In this document: positions 10,822 through 23,306 of the stretch, piece after piece | Layout of the letters: the number at the start of each line of letters is the position of its first letter | Numbering within the stretch: the stretch's first letter is position 1 | NCBI GenBank assembly: GCA_963383645.1 | Contig: OY726569.1 | Span: 80,816,211 to 80,880,210 of the forward strand | From: Muscardinus avellanarius | Taxonomy: Eukaryota > Chordata > Mammalia > Rodentia > Gliridae | Reading direction: 5' to 3' | Length of the DNA stretch: 64,000 nucleotides | Translations under genes and position numbers: made by a program | The notes under the pieces: generated by a model | Database searches by the model: none | Told to the model about the DNA's origin: nothing | The model's input: only the letters and a program-made list of their open reading frames with translations

Positions 10822-11095
10822 ATCCAGCCCTTTCTTTTAATTTTTTATTTTGATACAGGGTCTAAATAAGTTACTTAGGCTGTCCTCAAATGCGATTCTC
10901 TCTCAGTCTCCCAAGTACTGGAACTATAGGTGTGCTTTGTTTTGTCCAGCTCAGTGCTTTCTTTCTTTCTTTTTCTTTTCTTTCTTTTTTTTATTTTTGA
11001 GCCAGGATCTTGCTAAATTGCTTTGCAATTCTCCTGCCTCTGCTTCCAGGGCAGCTGGGATTACTGGCTTGTGCCACTATGCCTAGCTAATGTAT
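10822..11095 (-). mobile_element. Two degraded B1-like SINE remnants
   Basis: Antisense B1 halves at 10822-10955 and 10963-11095, more diverged than their neighbours. Confidence 0.65.
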
Positions 11096-12504
11096 TACTG
11101 CTTTTTGAGGTCTGTTTCTTTGGTCTTTCACCTTAAAGATTTTTCAGAATCCTATAGGTAATCCTTGACTCTCTCAAATGCAAATAGGGGTCAAGATTGT
11201 TGGAAGGTGAGTGTGTTTGTGTGTACACACACGTAACAGGGCAGGAGCTCTGACAGGTCTGGAAGGGTTGTTCATTGGCTTATTTAATAAGCTGGACTTC
11301 CTCTGCTGCTAGTCTTTGGGTTGGGGCATGCCGTGGTGGGCTTAGATGGGGCTGCGTGTTCTCAGGTCTCAGTCAGTGAGCAGGGCCAGTTTGTCCTGTG
11401 GTCAGCCTCTGCCTCCGGCTCCCTTCAGCTGAGCCTGGGCCCAGACTGTCACTGTCACGAGGGGATCCTTGGTGACCCCTGGAACAGGAGCGGTGGGCGG
11501 GGATGTGAGCGGCCTCCGTCTGTCTGAGGTCTGCAGTACCAATAGCGGCTTTCTGGGCTTTCTCATCTGGGTCCCATTTAGCTAATTAGGTTTTGACTTC
11601 CTCCATTCTTCTGAGATGGTTCCACTTCTGAGCTGCCCTTTAGCTTGTGGGATGGTGCTTGGACGAGTGAGTGTTCAGTGCGCCTTGGGGAACCAGAGGC
11701 CCAGCTGGGGGCTTTGCCCTGCAGGCTCCCAGAGCTCCCCACCCCCACCCCAGGGCAGCGGGAGGGACAGGAAGGGAAGTGTGGATGGTGGAAGCCAGGG
11801 CTTTAAGTTGCAGCCCGAGGGGGAGGGAAACACCAAAAAGGTGGGATAAAAAGACCCCAGGGTGCCACCTGACCTAGGAGGATAGTTGTCCCCTTGATGA
11901 GCAGGATGGGGAGGGTGAGTTCAGTTTGACAAAGTGTGGGAGCCAGGGAGCCTTCAGGTAGAAACGTGCAGCACGCAGGTGGATAAAGGGTGGGTACGGA
12001 GCACGGAGCACGGCCCACGTCCTGCTACAGGCAGGGCCAGGTGAAAGCCAGCAAGAGAATGAGCTCATCCGTTGTGGGTACGGAGGAGGGGAGGGCAGAG
12101 AGCGGAGGACATTGGGCCAAACCAAGTGAAAGAGGCGGTCTCTGCCCCCTAGGAATGAGGTAAGTAGGGCGAATCCCCGTGAACGCCAGCCCAGCCTGTC
12201 CACCGCTGCACTGAGGCTCTAAGTTGGCTGGAGGACTCAGCTCAGAGTGCCCGGGAACTGTTGTGTGTAGCCCATTCCTGAGCCCCAGGCAGGTCACCGG
12301 CTCCTCTCCAGCTGCTCAGGGACCGCTGCCTGCCAGGGATGCCCCAGGGATTCTGTTCCCAGGGCAGCCCCAGATCAAAGGCAGCTGGTGAGAGTGACTA
12401 CTTACTTCTTGCCTTAGGGTCATGCAGAAGTCCAGGTTCTGGATGTGCCTGCCTGTCATCCAAAGGCATAATCCATCAACTCTGAGGGCCAGCTCTGGGA
12501 AGCA

Positions 12505-12515
12505 GATTTTATTTT

Positions 12516-12546
<31 letters not shown>

Positions 12547-12734
12547 TTGGTATTGGGGATTGAACCTAGAGGCCTTTTACCATCAAGCTACACCCCCAGC
12601 CCGATTTTATTTCTTGTTTGGAAACATTCTTGCTAGGTTGATGTGCTACTTGCCAGGCTGTTCTCAAACCTGTGTTCCTCCTGTCTCAGCCTCCCAAGTA
12701 CATGGATTCCAGGTGTGTGCCACCATGCCTGGCT
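12505..12734 (-). mobile_element. B1-ID SINE
   Basis: Antisense copy with a (TTTA)n tail (12514-12546). Confidence 0.88.
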
Positions 12735-12737
12735 TAG

Positions 12738-12949
12738 GTTTTATTATTATTATTATTATTATTAATTGTGGATCTGGGGATGGAACCCAGAGGCATTCGA
12801 CCTCTGAGCTACACCCCCTGCCCTATTCTTTTTATTCTTTATTTTGAAACAGGGCCTCACTAAGTAGCTGAGCCTGGCCGTGAACCACGATCCTCTGGTC
12901 TCAGCCTCCCGAATGCTGGGATTACAAGTGTGTGCCACCACGCCCGGCT
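12738..12949 (-). mobile_element. B1-ID SINE
   Basis: Antisense copy with an (ATT)n tail (12741-12763), of the subfamily with GTGGATCTGGGGATGG. Confidence 0.9.
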
Positions 12950-13166
12950 TAGATTTTAATATTTTTAAGTGTCAGAATCAGAGCTAGCCTTGGATCTGAT
13001 TCATTTTATGGATGAGGCTCAGAGAAGTTAGGTGACTTGCTTGCTGGAGGGCTCTGCACCTGTCTGCTCTGCAGATGCTCCCAGGTTAGAACCCTGAGTG
13101 GATGTTTGTCATGGCCAGGTAGGTCCCTGTCCAGTGAGAGCCCACCCCCAAACTTGCTGCACCTCA

Positions 13167-13191
13167 GGTGGTGGTGGTGGTGGTGGTGGTG

Positions 13192-13234
<43 letters not shown>
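13167..13234. repeat. (TGG)n followed by (TG)n
   Basis: About nine TGG units (13167-13192) run straight into about 20 TG units. On the + strand this is a long G/T-only tract that could adopt a non-B structure. Confidence 0.95.
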
Positions 13235-13236
<2 letters not shown>

Positions 13237-13498
13237 ATGCTGCCGATGTTCCCTCCCTGTTCAGAGCTCTCCCCTCGCTCCTGGAGACCACAGGAATTCT
13301 GATGACTTAATCGTATCACTTTATCAAGAAGGCACTTATAGAAATTACAAGGCAAGGCCACCAGCCTGGTTTTGCTGGCAGCCAGCCTCTGGGGCTATAA
13401 AAGAAATTGAAAGAAACAAAAATAAATAAGTAAAATTAGAACACACATACCTCCGTCCTCTTATCCTGGGAGGGCAGGAGGGCCAAACCCAAACGTGC

Positions 13499-13706
13499 TG
13501 TTTTTGCGCGTGTGTGTGGTACTGGGGATTGAACTCAGCGGCATTCTGAATAAAATAAACCCTGTTATTTTATTTTTATTTTGAAACAGGGTCTCACTAG
13601 GTCGGCGAGAGCTTTATTACTTGCTGAGGTTGTCTTCAAACCTGCAATCCTTCTGTCTCAGCCTCCCCAGTACTAGGATTACAGGTGTGCACCACCGTGC
13701 CCAGCT
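13499..13706 (-). mobile_element. B1-ID SINE
   Basis: Antisense copy with an internal deletion in the ID half. Confidence 0.82.
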
Positions 13707-13949
13707 TCCACACAGGCTTTGACCCTGGATCTGAGCTACGACCTACTGTCCACCCTCCCTCAAGGGACTGTAAACCACCATGCATCTGGGAGTAGGACGC
13801 AGGGAAGGTCAGCGGCACGCTGGTGTGTCCCGAGGCGATACAAGTTGCCAGGCCTGTGAGGTCAGACTGACCACTGGGTTCACACCCCACTCCCCCTCAG
13901 CCTGCCCCGCTCGCCATTCTCACCTGTAGGTACAAGAATTGACATGTGA

Positions 13950-14165
13950 GCCGGGCGTGGTGGCACATGCTTGTAATCCCAGCATTTGGGAGGCCGAGAC
14001 TGGATTATCGCGGTTCGCGGACAGCCTCAGCTACTTAGTTGAGGCCCTCTGCAACTCATTGAGACCCACTTTCAAAATAAAGAATATAAAAAAAAAATAG
14101 GGCAGGGGTGTAGCTCGGAGGTCGAATGCCCCTGGGTTCCATCCCCAGACCCGCAAAAAAAAGAA
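13950..14165 (+). mobile_element. B1-ID SINE, young
   Basis: Sense copy of the GACCCGCAAAA subfamily with the duplication TTGACATGTGA on both sides (13939-13949 and 14169-14179). Confidence 0.92.
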
Positions 14166-14229
14166 GCCTTGACATGTGACTCAGCTCTGTGGTTATATCA
14201 TAATAAGCACTCATGGGGGTTACCTCTCA

Positions 14230-14640
14230 GCGTGTGTTGAGCACCTACTGAGTGCCAGGAGCTTGGACTGCAGGAGGGAGCCGTCCTGGGTGGCGGGGAC
14301 AGGCAGTTAAAACAGAGGCAGTGGGGTCCTCAGTGGTGGTCTGCAGAGAGAAGGACACCTCCCTGTGGGGCAGGCAGAGGTGGCCAGGCCAGGCCTGGGG
14401 CCAGAGGGAGCTCAGTGGGCTTGTTCTCAGCCACAGGAGCAAAGGCCTGGAAGCCTTGGAGGTCGCCTTGGCATTCCAGGAACTGATCATTACGCAGAGC
14501 GACTGGGGAGTGGGAGAAATCCACTGGAGGAAAGCTCTGGTAAAGGCTGGGATGAAGGGAGGACCAGGGCAGGGGCGGGGCCAAGTTCTACAGAGCCTTC
14601 TAAGCTGAGATAAGACTTGAATGAATTAGTCCATGCAGAT
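14230..14640 (-). mobile_element. MIR/L2-like remnant
   Basis: TTGAGCACCTACTGAGTGCCAGGAGC is typical of the end of MIR and L2 elements in antisense. The remaining similarity is vague. Confidence 0.4.
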
Positions 14641-14690
14641 GTTTTTCACTTTTCTGTCTTTGTGTCTGGCTAGCTGGCTGTCTCTCTCTC

Positions 14691-14889
14691 ACGCTGCTGG
14701 AAATTGAAACCAGGGACATTCTACCTCCAAGCTACACCCCCAGTCCTAGTTTTTATTCTTTATTTTGGAACAGGGTCTCACTGAGTTGCAAAGGGCCTCG
14801 CTAAGTACCTGAGGCTGTCCTCGAACCGCGATTCTCCTGTCTCAGCCTCCCAAATTTTGGGATTACAAGTGTGCGCCACCACGCCTGGC
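14691..14889 (-). mobile_element. B1-ID SINE
   Basis: Antisense copy ending CCACCACGCCTGGCC. Confidence 0.88.
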
Positions 14890-15219
14890 CTAGTTTCTCT
14901 TTTTAATGTTATTATGCTTATGTGAATATTGAAATTATTTCCCAAGAAGCTGCAAAAGTAGGTGCTGTAGGAAGTGGTTAGGGTTGCATAAAGAGGGCGA
15001 AGGGCACACAGTCTTCATCCCTTCCCACCCTATAGTAGAGGATGAACTCTGGTCCCCTCCCTGCTGCAGTGGGACCGGGAGAGAGGCGTCCTGCTGGACT
15101 TAGGAGAGAGCACAGCCTGGAGGACTCAGTTTCCTCACCAGGAAAAGTGGGGTGAGAACACCTGCTGCACCACAGTAGTGCTCCATACAACAGGGTGATG
15201 AAATTGGGGCCCAATAATG

Positions 15220-15221
<2 letters not shown>

Positions 15222-15265
<44 letters not shown>
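15222..15265. repeat. (TG)n microsatellite
   Basis: About 21 TG units on the + strand, not joined to a recognisable SINE. Confidence 0.95.
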
Positions 15266-15266
<1 letters not shown>

Positions 15267-15614
15267 TTGAACCCTGTGGGGAAGCTGCAGCACAGGAATA
15301 CCTGAGGACAGCACTCTTACCTCGTGGCCACCACACCAGCTCAGCTGCTGAAGTAGCAACAGGGGCTGGTCTTTGGGGAGGGTGGCACTTTCAATTTCTC
15401 CAAGTTCTGTGGGAGGTGCAGGGGTGGCCCAGCGGCTCTGGGGGCCCTGGGGTAACTCACTTCTGCTCCGAATCTCAGTGTCTTGGTCTGTGAAACGGGC
15501 ACTGATGTGCCATCTGAGAGGGTGCGAGGACCGAGGGAGCGGATGCCCATCCTGCACAGGAAAGCTTAGGGGGCCTCCAGCTTCTCCCCGCTCCCTCCCG
15601 AGGTGGCTGGCCAC

Positions 15615-15690
15615 GTTCTGCGCCATTGCCTTTCTTCCCAGCACCAGGCATGGCGTAGGTTCCTGCTGCGGATTTGTTGAATTCGTGTCG
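15615..15690 (+). mobile_element. L2 3'-end fragment
   Basis: CCCAGCACCAGGCATGGCG...TTTGTTGAATTCG fits the common end of L2 elements. Confidence 0.45.
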
Positions 15691-16050
15691 CAGGTGCGTG
15701 GGCAGGTAAGAGCGCGCTGTACCGTGTTGGAAAGGCAGCCGCAGCCCCTCGTGACTAGACAGTAAACCCTCCCTGAGGAGGCCCTGAGAGACACGGGGCC
15801 TCCCAGAGCCTTGAAGGTCAGCACAACCTTCAGACCTAGAGTCCCACTGTGCCTGTGGAACCGTCAGCCCCTCTTCACTGAAGGGCCGCGAGGCAGGGCT
15901 GGTTATATTCGTCACGGCGCCTGCGTGGAAGGGAGCGCAATGAACAGCCTCCTGGGAACACGAGGTCGGGTTCATTTAAGGAAGGCGTGACCTAGAAAAT
16001 TAATCCAGTAGTTCCTCTGCCACAGTAAACTGCTTATAAATGACCACCTC

Positions 16051-16245
16051 AGCCCGGTGTGGTGGCGCACGCTTGTAATCCCAGTACGTGGGAGGCTGAG
16101 ACAGGAGGATCCGGGTTCGCAGCCAGCCTCAGCTACTTAGGCCCTCCGCAACTTAGTGAGACCCTGTTTCAAAATCAAGAGTAAAAAATAGGGCTGAGGG
16201 TGTAGCTTGGAGGTGGAATGCCCAGGACCACAAAAACAAAATAAA
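16051..16245 (+). mobile_element. B1-ID SINE
   Basis: Sense copy with part of the ID half deleted (the B-box-like part is missing before CCCAGGACCAC). Confidence 0.85.
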
Positions 16246-16378
16246 GAAAAGAACCATCTCATGTTGACTAGCACTTTACATTTGTTTTTTGTTTGTTTGG
16301 TACTGGAAATGGCATACGCTCAACCCCTTTTATATGCTTTGTTTATTTGTGATAGAAGGATTTGAGCCACAGCCTAGG

Positions 16379-16592
16379 CTTTATTTATTTATTTGTTTTT
16401 GTGTGGTACTGGGGTGGAACTCAGGGGCTTTTTTCCTGCAGGCTTTACTCCAGACCTATTTTATACTTTATTTTAAACAGGGTCTCACTAAGTTGCTGAG
16501 AGCCTCACTAAGTAGCTGAGGCTGGCTTCTGTGCGATCCTCCTGTCTCAGCCTCCCAACCGCGGGGATTACAAGCGTACACCACCACGCCTG
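16379..16592 (-). mobile_element. B1-ID SINE
   Basis: Antisense copy; a short degenerate piece of another copy precedes it (16295-16325). Confidence 0.88.
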
Positions 16593-16606
16593 GTTTATTT
16601 TTTATT

Positions 16607-16641
<35 letters not shown>

Positions 16642-16842
16642 GTGGTACTGGGGGTGGAACCCAGAGGCTTTCTACCTCCGGGCTATACTCCCAGACCTTT
16701 TTTATATTTTATTTGGAAACAGGGTCTCACTAAGTTGCTGAGAGCCTCACTAAGTAGCTGAGGCTGGCTTTGAACCCGTGTGATCCTCCTGTATCAGCCT
16801 CCCAAGTGCTGGGATTACAAGCTTGTGCCACCACGCCCGGCT
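16593..16842 (-). mobile_element. B1-ID SINE
   Basis: Antisense copy with a (TTTA)n tail of about ten units. Confidence 0.92.
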
Positions 16843-17033
16843 TATTTTTTATTTTAAAAAAGGGTCTTTCCGAGTTGCTGAGGGCCTCATGAAATTGCAG
16901 TGGCTTTGTTTTGTTTTGAGACGAGGTCTTGCTGAGTTGCTGAAAGTCTTGCTAAGTTGCTGAGGCTGGTCTTGAACCTGAGATCCTCCTGTCTCAGCCT
17001 CTCAAGTACTGAGATTTCAGTCGTGTGCCATGC
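16843..17033 (-). mobile_element. B1-like SINE remnants
   Basis: A B1 end (16843-16910) and a second antisense B1 half (16910-17033), both degraded. The SINE cluster stops about 540 bp before the zinc-finger exon. Confidence 0.65.
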
Positions 17034-17469
17034 TTTACAATCGTTCAAGGCAACTTTCTGGTCAGGGTCTTTTTGATCCTTTGGCTAGGGGCTCACACAC
17101 TGTTTTGCCAACGAGGACAGCTGAGACCGAAAGGAAGGTGCCTTTCTGACGGTCAGCCAGGCTGGTGGCCGTGCCTCCGAGGGGGAGGCGGACCCTGGGC
17201 CCTGATACACGTGGGCTCATAGTGTCCAAGAGGCTTTTCCTAGCATGGGGCTCAGACCAGAGGCCCAGAGAGCCGATGGTGGTGGTGGTCTGCATCCACG
17301 CTCTGGTCAGCACCCGAGGGGCCGTTCTCTTCCTGGGGTGAAATGTCTCAGTGAACACTGATGGCTGGACTGACTGGTGGTAGCTTCAAGAGTGGGATGA
17401 CCATTTTCTGGAGAGTGATTTTCCAAGTTGGCTGCCTGGCCCATCCAGAATCTGCATGGAATCATTTGA

Positions 17470-17961
<492 letters not shown>

Positions 17962-18226
17962 TAGGGGTGGACAGGCCCAGAAAGACAGATGCTGCAGGCT
18001 TTGCCTGTGAAGAAGCGTGTGGTGTTCCAGCGGGAGGCGGGTGTGGCTCTAGCCTGGTGAGTGCCTCTGCTGCCCGGCTCCCTCTCTTGCCCTCTGCTGC
18101 CTCTCCCTGCACCTCTTTCTGCTACAGAGATGCAGCTTCTGCTATGGAAACCTTGAGCCTTGAGCCCAGATGGTTGCTGAGCACTAGTCTGATTTAAGGG
18201 CTAAGTATAAGATATATATCTTACAC

Positions 18227-18433
18227 TTTTTGTGGTATTGGATGGGGATGGAACCCAGGGTAATTCTACCTCTGAGCTACACCCCCTGCCCTATTTTTTA
18301 TCCTATATTTTGAAACAGTCTCACTGAGTTGCAAAGAGCCTCACTAAGTAGCCGAGGCTGTCCGCGAACCGTGATCCTCCGGTCTCAGCCTCCCGAATGC
18401 TGGGATTACAAGCGTGCGCCACCATGTCCGGCT
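18227..18433 (-). mobile_element. B1-ID SINE, young
   Basis: Antisense copy of the GACCCGC-related subfamily; AGATATAT occurs on both sides as a short duplication. Confidence 0.9.
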
Positions 18434-18566
18434 AGATATATGCCATTTTTGAAGACTTAGGATCATAAAAAGCAGTGCAAAATGTGGTAGTCATCATTTT
18501 AAAAAAATGAGTCATATGCAGAAATGATAACATTCAGGACACATTGGATTAAATAAGATGCGTGCA

Positions 18567-18568
<2 letters not shown>

Positions 18569-18604
<36 letters not shown>
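18569..18604. repeat. (TG)n microsatellite
   Basis: About 18 TG units on the + strand. Confidence 0.95.
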
Positions 18605-18605
<1 letters not shown>

Positions 18606-19752
18606 ATGCGCGCCCTCTGCAGCTTCCAATGGGAGCCAGTAGAGATTCTTATAGATAGCTTCTGGCCTAGAAGTAGGAAGAGGCGGTAAAAGAGGCGAGA
18701 TGAGCAGAGGGGCTGGCAAAGCAGGGACGTGCCGGGAGGGCGGGACAGCGGCCTGCTGGCCTGGGGCTCCCATTCCCTCTCCCGGTGCCCCTGGAGAAGA
18801 GGCTTGAATTTAAGACACATCCCCAGGGAGACAACTTGGACCTTGATGTGCTGTGGACATTCGGACCCCGCCCCCTTCACTAGGCTCAGCCAGCGCCTGC
18901 ACCTGTAAATCAGCTTTTGAAGCAGCTCCTCCTTACCCTTTTGTCTACACTGCATCTGGTCTTTAAAATGCCTGGTTGTGTTAGCCCCTGCATTGAACCC
19001 TTTGTGAGCGGGAGGGCCACCCACCTCTCAGATGCGTGCCCACTGCTGCCTTGGCTTTGTGGAGGAAGCATGGCCGTGTCTCTGTAGGGAGAACAGGCTG
19101 TGTTGGACCTGTTGAAAGACATCATTTTGTCTCTGCACAGTTTTGGGTTTTCTGGGTGCAGAATGCGGCCAAGCTCGTGCCTGGACTGGGTTTCCCTGGC
19201 TCTTACAGCAGCTCGCAGTGCTCCTGGGAGCCCCCCAGTGTCCCCAGGAGAGGAGGCGAAGGCCCACGCTCCCCTCTTGGGCTCTGGGAACCCGAGGAGC
19301 CTTTGAGAGGCTCCTTCTTCTAATGTTGGAGCTGCCAGCCCGACCTGTGTCCTCATACCCTGCTCTGACTGGAGCCAGCAGCCTCTCTGCTCCCTTTACT
19401 ACCCAAAAAACGGCAACAGGAGGCTTCCTCCTCACCAGTATGCTCTGAATTTGAGGGTGACAGAATGGGGCCCTGCAGGCGTGGGGATGAAGTGCCCTGG
19501 GGGGCCCATGCTGTCTGCCCCCATGGCAGAGGTCAGGATGGGAGAGGGAACCACCACTCTAGGTCTCTGTTGCAATGCATCTCAGTCTCTCAGGGGCTAT
19601 CCAGTGCTGGGGGGGGGCAGGGGACACTTTCCAGTGGCCCCCAGTAAAATGGAAGTGGTGCAGGGGCATCCACCCATGGCAGGGAAGGAGGTGGCCAGGC
19701 ATGCAAATGATGGGCAGCAGCACTGGATGCCTGGACAGGTGAGCAGCTGAGG

Positions 19753-19755
<3 letters not shown>

Positions 19756-19801
<46 letters not shown>
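19756..19801. repeat. (TG)n microsatellite
   Basis: About 22 TG units on the + strand inside an otherwise unique SINE-free stretch. Confidence 0.95.
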
Positions 19802-19804
<3 letters not shown>

Positions 19805-20656
19805 TGCAGGACCTGCCTGCGAGCCCCAGCGACGGTGCTTCCTGGCCACAGAGACCTGCGCCCTGGCCTCTGCCCAGGTCTCAGCAGTGCCCTAGACAGG
19901 TGTGCTGAGCTGAGGACGCCTGTTCAGGATTCTGCCAGAGGAGGAAGGGACAATCACGGGAACGCTCACCTCCCCCGCCCAAATCCAGAAGGGGGAGATG
20001 ACACAAAAGCTCCCGAGCGTGGCGGGAGCGCGTGTCCCTGCGGAGCCTTGGCCAGATCCTGGGATCTGAAGCTCCGCGGGGACCGGCCCCCCTAGGAGGA
20101 GCGGGCCTCATTCAGGAGCCTGGGTCCCTGCCAGGCAGAGGCTCTTGGCAGCCGCCCTGGCGTCTGCTTTTGTTTGGGTGTTCCTCCGGGCTCTGTGTAT
20201 AGGGGCTGCCCCGGGGACCAGCTCGGGCTCCCGCCTCCCGCTCTTCTCTCAGTCCCTGACTTTTCCCCAGGGCTGCCCTCTGCTTTCAGGGACTCCAGTC
20301 CATGGATGCTGGGGGTCCCTAAGTGTTAGAGGAGCTGAGTGTGAAGGATACACCTGAACCTCAGTCTTCACTCATCTACCCAGCAGCTCAATATTAAAGA
20401 TAAAGTCATCTGAGTGCTTCATGATTAGGGGTCCAGCAGTGACCCAGGAAGAGAGCTGTCACGGGCCCTGAACTTATCAGAGTCCTCACCTTGTTGGGGA
20501 CTGGTTCTGGGTCCTGTGTGGCTTTGTGCTGCCCCCTGCACTGCCCGGCACATCTGGAGCAGGCTGTGGAGTGCAGGTGACATCCAGAGGTCTGTCTTTA
20601 AGCAAATCCAGTATGCAAAAATCTGTATTTTCAGAGAAAAAAGTAATCTTTGTCTT

Positions 20657-20871
20657 TTTTTTTTCTTTTTGTACTGGGGATTGAACCCAGGGGTGTTTTT
20701 TTTGTTTGTTTGTTTGTTTGTTTGTTTTTAACCTTTGAGCTACATCCCTAGTTCTGTATCTTTTAGTTTGAAATGAGGTGTCGCTAAGTTGCTGAGGCTG
20801 GCCTTGAACTAGTGATTCTCCTGCCTGTCTCCCAAGAGCTGGGATTACAGGTGTGTACCACCAAGCCTGGC
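20657..20871 (-). mobile_element. B1-ID SINE with internal (TTTG)n
   Basis: Antisense copy in which a T8(GTTT)n expansion lies inside the ID half. Confidence 0.85.
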
Positions 20872-20879
20872 TTTTTGTC

Positions 20880-21035
20880 TTTTTTTTTTTTTTTAATTTT
20901 GTGTGTGTGTGTGTGTGTATGTGTGGCACTGGGCCTCGCTAAGTTGTCCAGGCTGGCCTCCAACCGCAATCCTCCTGTGTCAGCCTCCCAAGTACAGGGA
21001 TTGCAAACATGTGCCATGCAAACATGCAAACATGG
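20880..21035 (-). mobile_element. B1-like SINE with (TG)n
   Basis: Antisense B1 half next to a short (TG)n (20900-20918); the ID half is missing. Confidence 0.75.
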
Positions 21036-21291
21036 CTTTCTGTCTTTATCTACAAACTTGAGTACGAAATGTGAACTGGAGTTGTAGGAGCTGGCCTGTA
21101 CTCTGTTTCCGGTTCTCAGGTTCTTGCTGAGTAATTTCTCACCCATGTGCCTGTTTCTTTGTGTATACAGCAGAGACACTGCTATTTACTCCATCACCTG
21201 GTAAAGGCGAGGATCAGATGGGACTAGTCCTCTGGGCAGAATCACCGTGGCATTATTTTGACATGTCAGCTCCTTGGGAACATTCAAGAGT

Positions 21292-21330
21292 GAGTGTGTG
21301 TGTGTGTGTGTGTGTATGTGTGTGTGCGCG
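21292..21330. repeat. (TG)n microsatellite
   Basis: About 17 units on the + strand with one TATG interruption. Confidence 0.93.
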
Positions 21331-21394
21331 CACACTTGAGACTTAATGCAGAGGTGCTCTGTGCCTGAGCTTCATACCCCTAGCTCTGTTTTTG

Positions 21395-21573
21395 TTCTTG
21401 TAGTGATGGAGGGCCTTGCACATGCTGGGCAAGTGCTCTACCACTGAGCTACACCCCCAGCCCTTTATTTTTTATTTTGAAACAGGGTCTTCCTAAGTTA
21501 CTGTGTGCTGGCCTTGAACCTTGATCCTCCTGTCTCAGCTTCCCAAGTACTAGGATTACAGCTGTGGGCCCTG
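21395..21573 (-). mobile_element. ID/B1 composite SINE, older type
   Basis: The ID half keeps the classic anticodon-side sequence (GCCTTGCACATGCTGGGCAA, GCTCTACCACTGAGC), unlike the younger copies, and is fused to an antisense B1 half. This may be an ancestral state of the composite. Confidence 0.75.
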
Positions 21574-22029
21574 TCTTCAAATAGTGTTTGGTTCCAAGGT
21601 GGCCCATTCAGGCTGAGCTTTGCAGCAGCCTGTCCATCATACCCAGTGACCACACTGGTGTCCAGCTGCCCTGATTTTCTACCTGGATCCGCCGCTGAGA
21701 ACCTTAGAGGGTAGCACTGCCTTGGGCTGACCCCCATCTGTGATCTAGAATCAGGCGGGGGGAGGGGCTCCTGATACTTGGGTTGCTTCGCAGCCTGGCT
21801 GTGGCGTGGACATCCCAGACGCCTTCAGTCCTGAAAGCCTGTCTGCTACTTTTCGTAGGGTGCTCGCACGACTTCAGTAAATTTCGGCAGCTCTGCAGTC
21901 AGCCGGTCCCTGCAAACTTCACCTTCTCCTCTCCTGACTTCGCCGTCCTCCCTCCAGCTCTGGCCGCCAGCCTCCCATGGCTCCTTCCCTCCCCCCCGCT
22001 CAGCCCCTGCCTGCCTGCCTTCGTTCCCC

Positions 22030-22330
22030 AAGTGTTTTCTAAAAGATATTTGATTTCAGGGAGAGCTGGGCTGACGTCCATGCAATATGCTCCGGCTCTC
22101 TCTTTGTGCTTGTTGGGAAGGCGGAGGGCTCCTCCGGGGATTCTGGGTAATTGGGTTAGTGGCCAGCTCATGTCAGGAAATTAAAAGGAGGCCCTGATCA
22201 GGTTCCTGCTGCATGGGCTTTAATGGCTTTGTATTTATAGAGTATTCTGCCTCAAGCCCATGCCAGAAATACCACTTTTCTGGCCCTGTGAATGAAGAAA
22301 GAGAATGAGAGATGACTAGCCTTTAAAAAT
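22030..22330. promoter_or_regulatory. Possible conserved noncoding element
   Basis: Unique AT-patterned stretch free of repeats (GGTAATTGGGTTAG, GGAAATTAAAAGGAGGCCCT, TTTAATGGCTTTGTATTTAT). This is judged only by texture, with no alignment. Confidence 0.25.
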
Positions 22331-22843
22331 TCTTTTTCTTTAATGTTTTGAAACACACCAAGTCTCCAGAACTTTAGACAGTAGTACTGAACCACAGCCA
22401 GAGAATTCTGATACAGTTTGTATCCCCGGGAATAACGTCCCATCCTGCACACGAGCGCCCCCCGGCCCCAGCCCCTCCATAGTATTCAGCAGGTCACAGG
22501 TTTGTGTGTCTGGCAGCCTCGGGCCGCGGCAGAGCCTCTGGTGGAGGAGGATTGACGCAGCGAAGACACGGGAGCCGCTTCTGTGCCGAATCCGTGTTTG
22601 TGCTCAGGCAGGGCGTTTGGTGTTGGACAACGGGCTCACTGGTTGTTGAGACCTGGTAAAACCAGCTTCACACTTACAGCTCCTTGGGTGAGGTGCTCAA
22701 CCCCGCTTGCCTTCTTCCTCCTCTGCGGAAGGGGAAGAACAGTGGCTGTTTCCGTCTTATTCCCCATCTTCAGAAGTCCTAGGGTTGTGCCGTGGAGCCT
22801 GATGTTGATGTTTTGAGATAGAGGTTCTTTATCCTGTTATAAC

Positions 22844-22965
22844 ATGGACTTTATTTTAGCTTTAATTGACAGCTGTGTGTCAGTTGTAGTTGTGGGGTAC
22901 AGTGTAGCATGCTGGTCTTACTATCAAATCCACAAACCTACCAGTTGGTGGGTCTGTGTCTCCTG
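22844..22965. mobile_element. Old L1 fragment
   Basis: TTTAGCTTTAATTGACAGC...GGGGTACAGTGTAGCATG resembles the 3' part of ancient L1 elements. Confidence 0.45.
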
Positions 22966-23039
22966 CCTTCATTCCTCTTGGAGATTCTGCTCCTCGCAAA
23001 AACCAGTCTCCCTCCTGTGCCCTGAAGGGCCTACTGCAT

Positions 23040-23306
23040 CCCTCCTTCCTTCCCTCCCTCCCTCCCTTTTCTTCTTTCTCTTTCTTCCTTCCTTCCCTTC
23101 TGTCTTACTCTTTCTCTTTTTCTTTCTCTCTTTTGTCATACTAGAGATTGAACCTAGCAGTGTTTTACTTTTAAGCTATACCCAGCTCTTTTTCTATTTT
23201 TATTTTGAATAGCTCTTGCTAAGTTGCTGAGACTGGCCTCGAACCTGTGATCCTCCTATCTCAGCCTCCAAGTACTGGTATTATAGGCATGTGCCTCTGC
23301 GCCTGG
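23040..23306 (-). mobile_element. B1-ID SINE with pyrimidine tail
   Basis: A CCTT/CTTT tract (23041-23134) leads into an antisense copy. Confidence 0.82.

Noticed and set aside
15812..15820. TGAAGGTCA, an ERR-response-element match in the intron
   Set aside because: An 8-fixed-base motif is expected about twice by chance in 64 kb on both strands; no second site or conservation supports it.
15135..15824. A 229-codon - strand frame containing a His/Thr repeat
   Set aside because: The repeat is the translated (CA)n microsatellite, and the rest shows no family resemblance.
17025..17222. Open frame directly upstream of the zinc-finger exon as a possible first-zinc-finger exon
   Set aside because: It lacks the CxxCGD...YHYG pattern of the first finger and starts in a SINE remnant.
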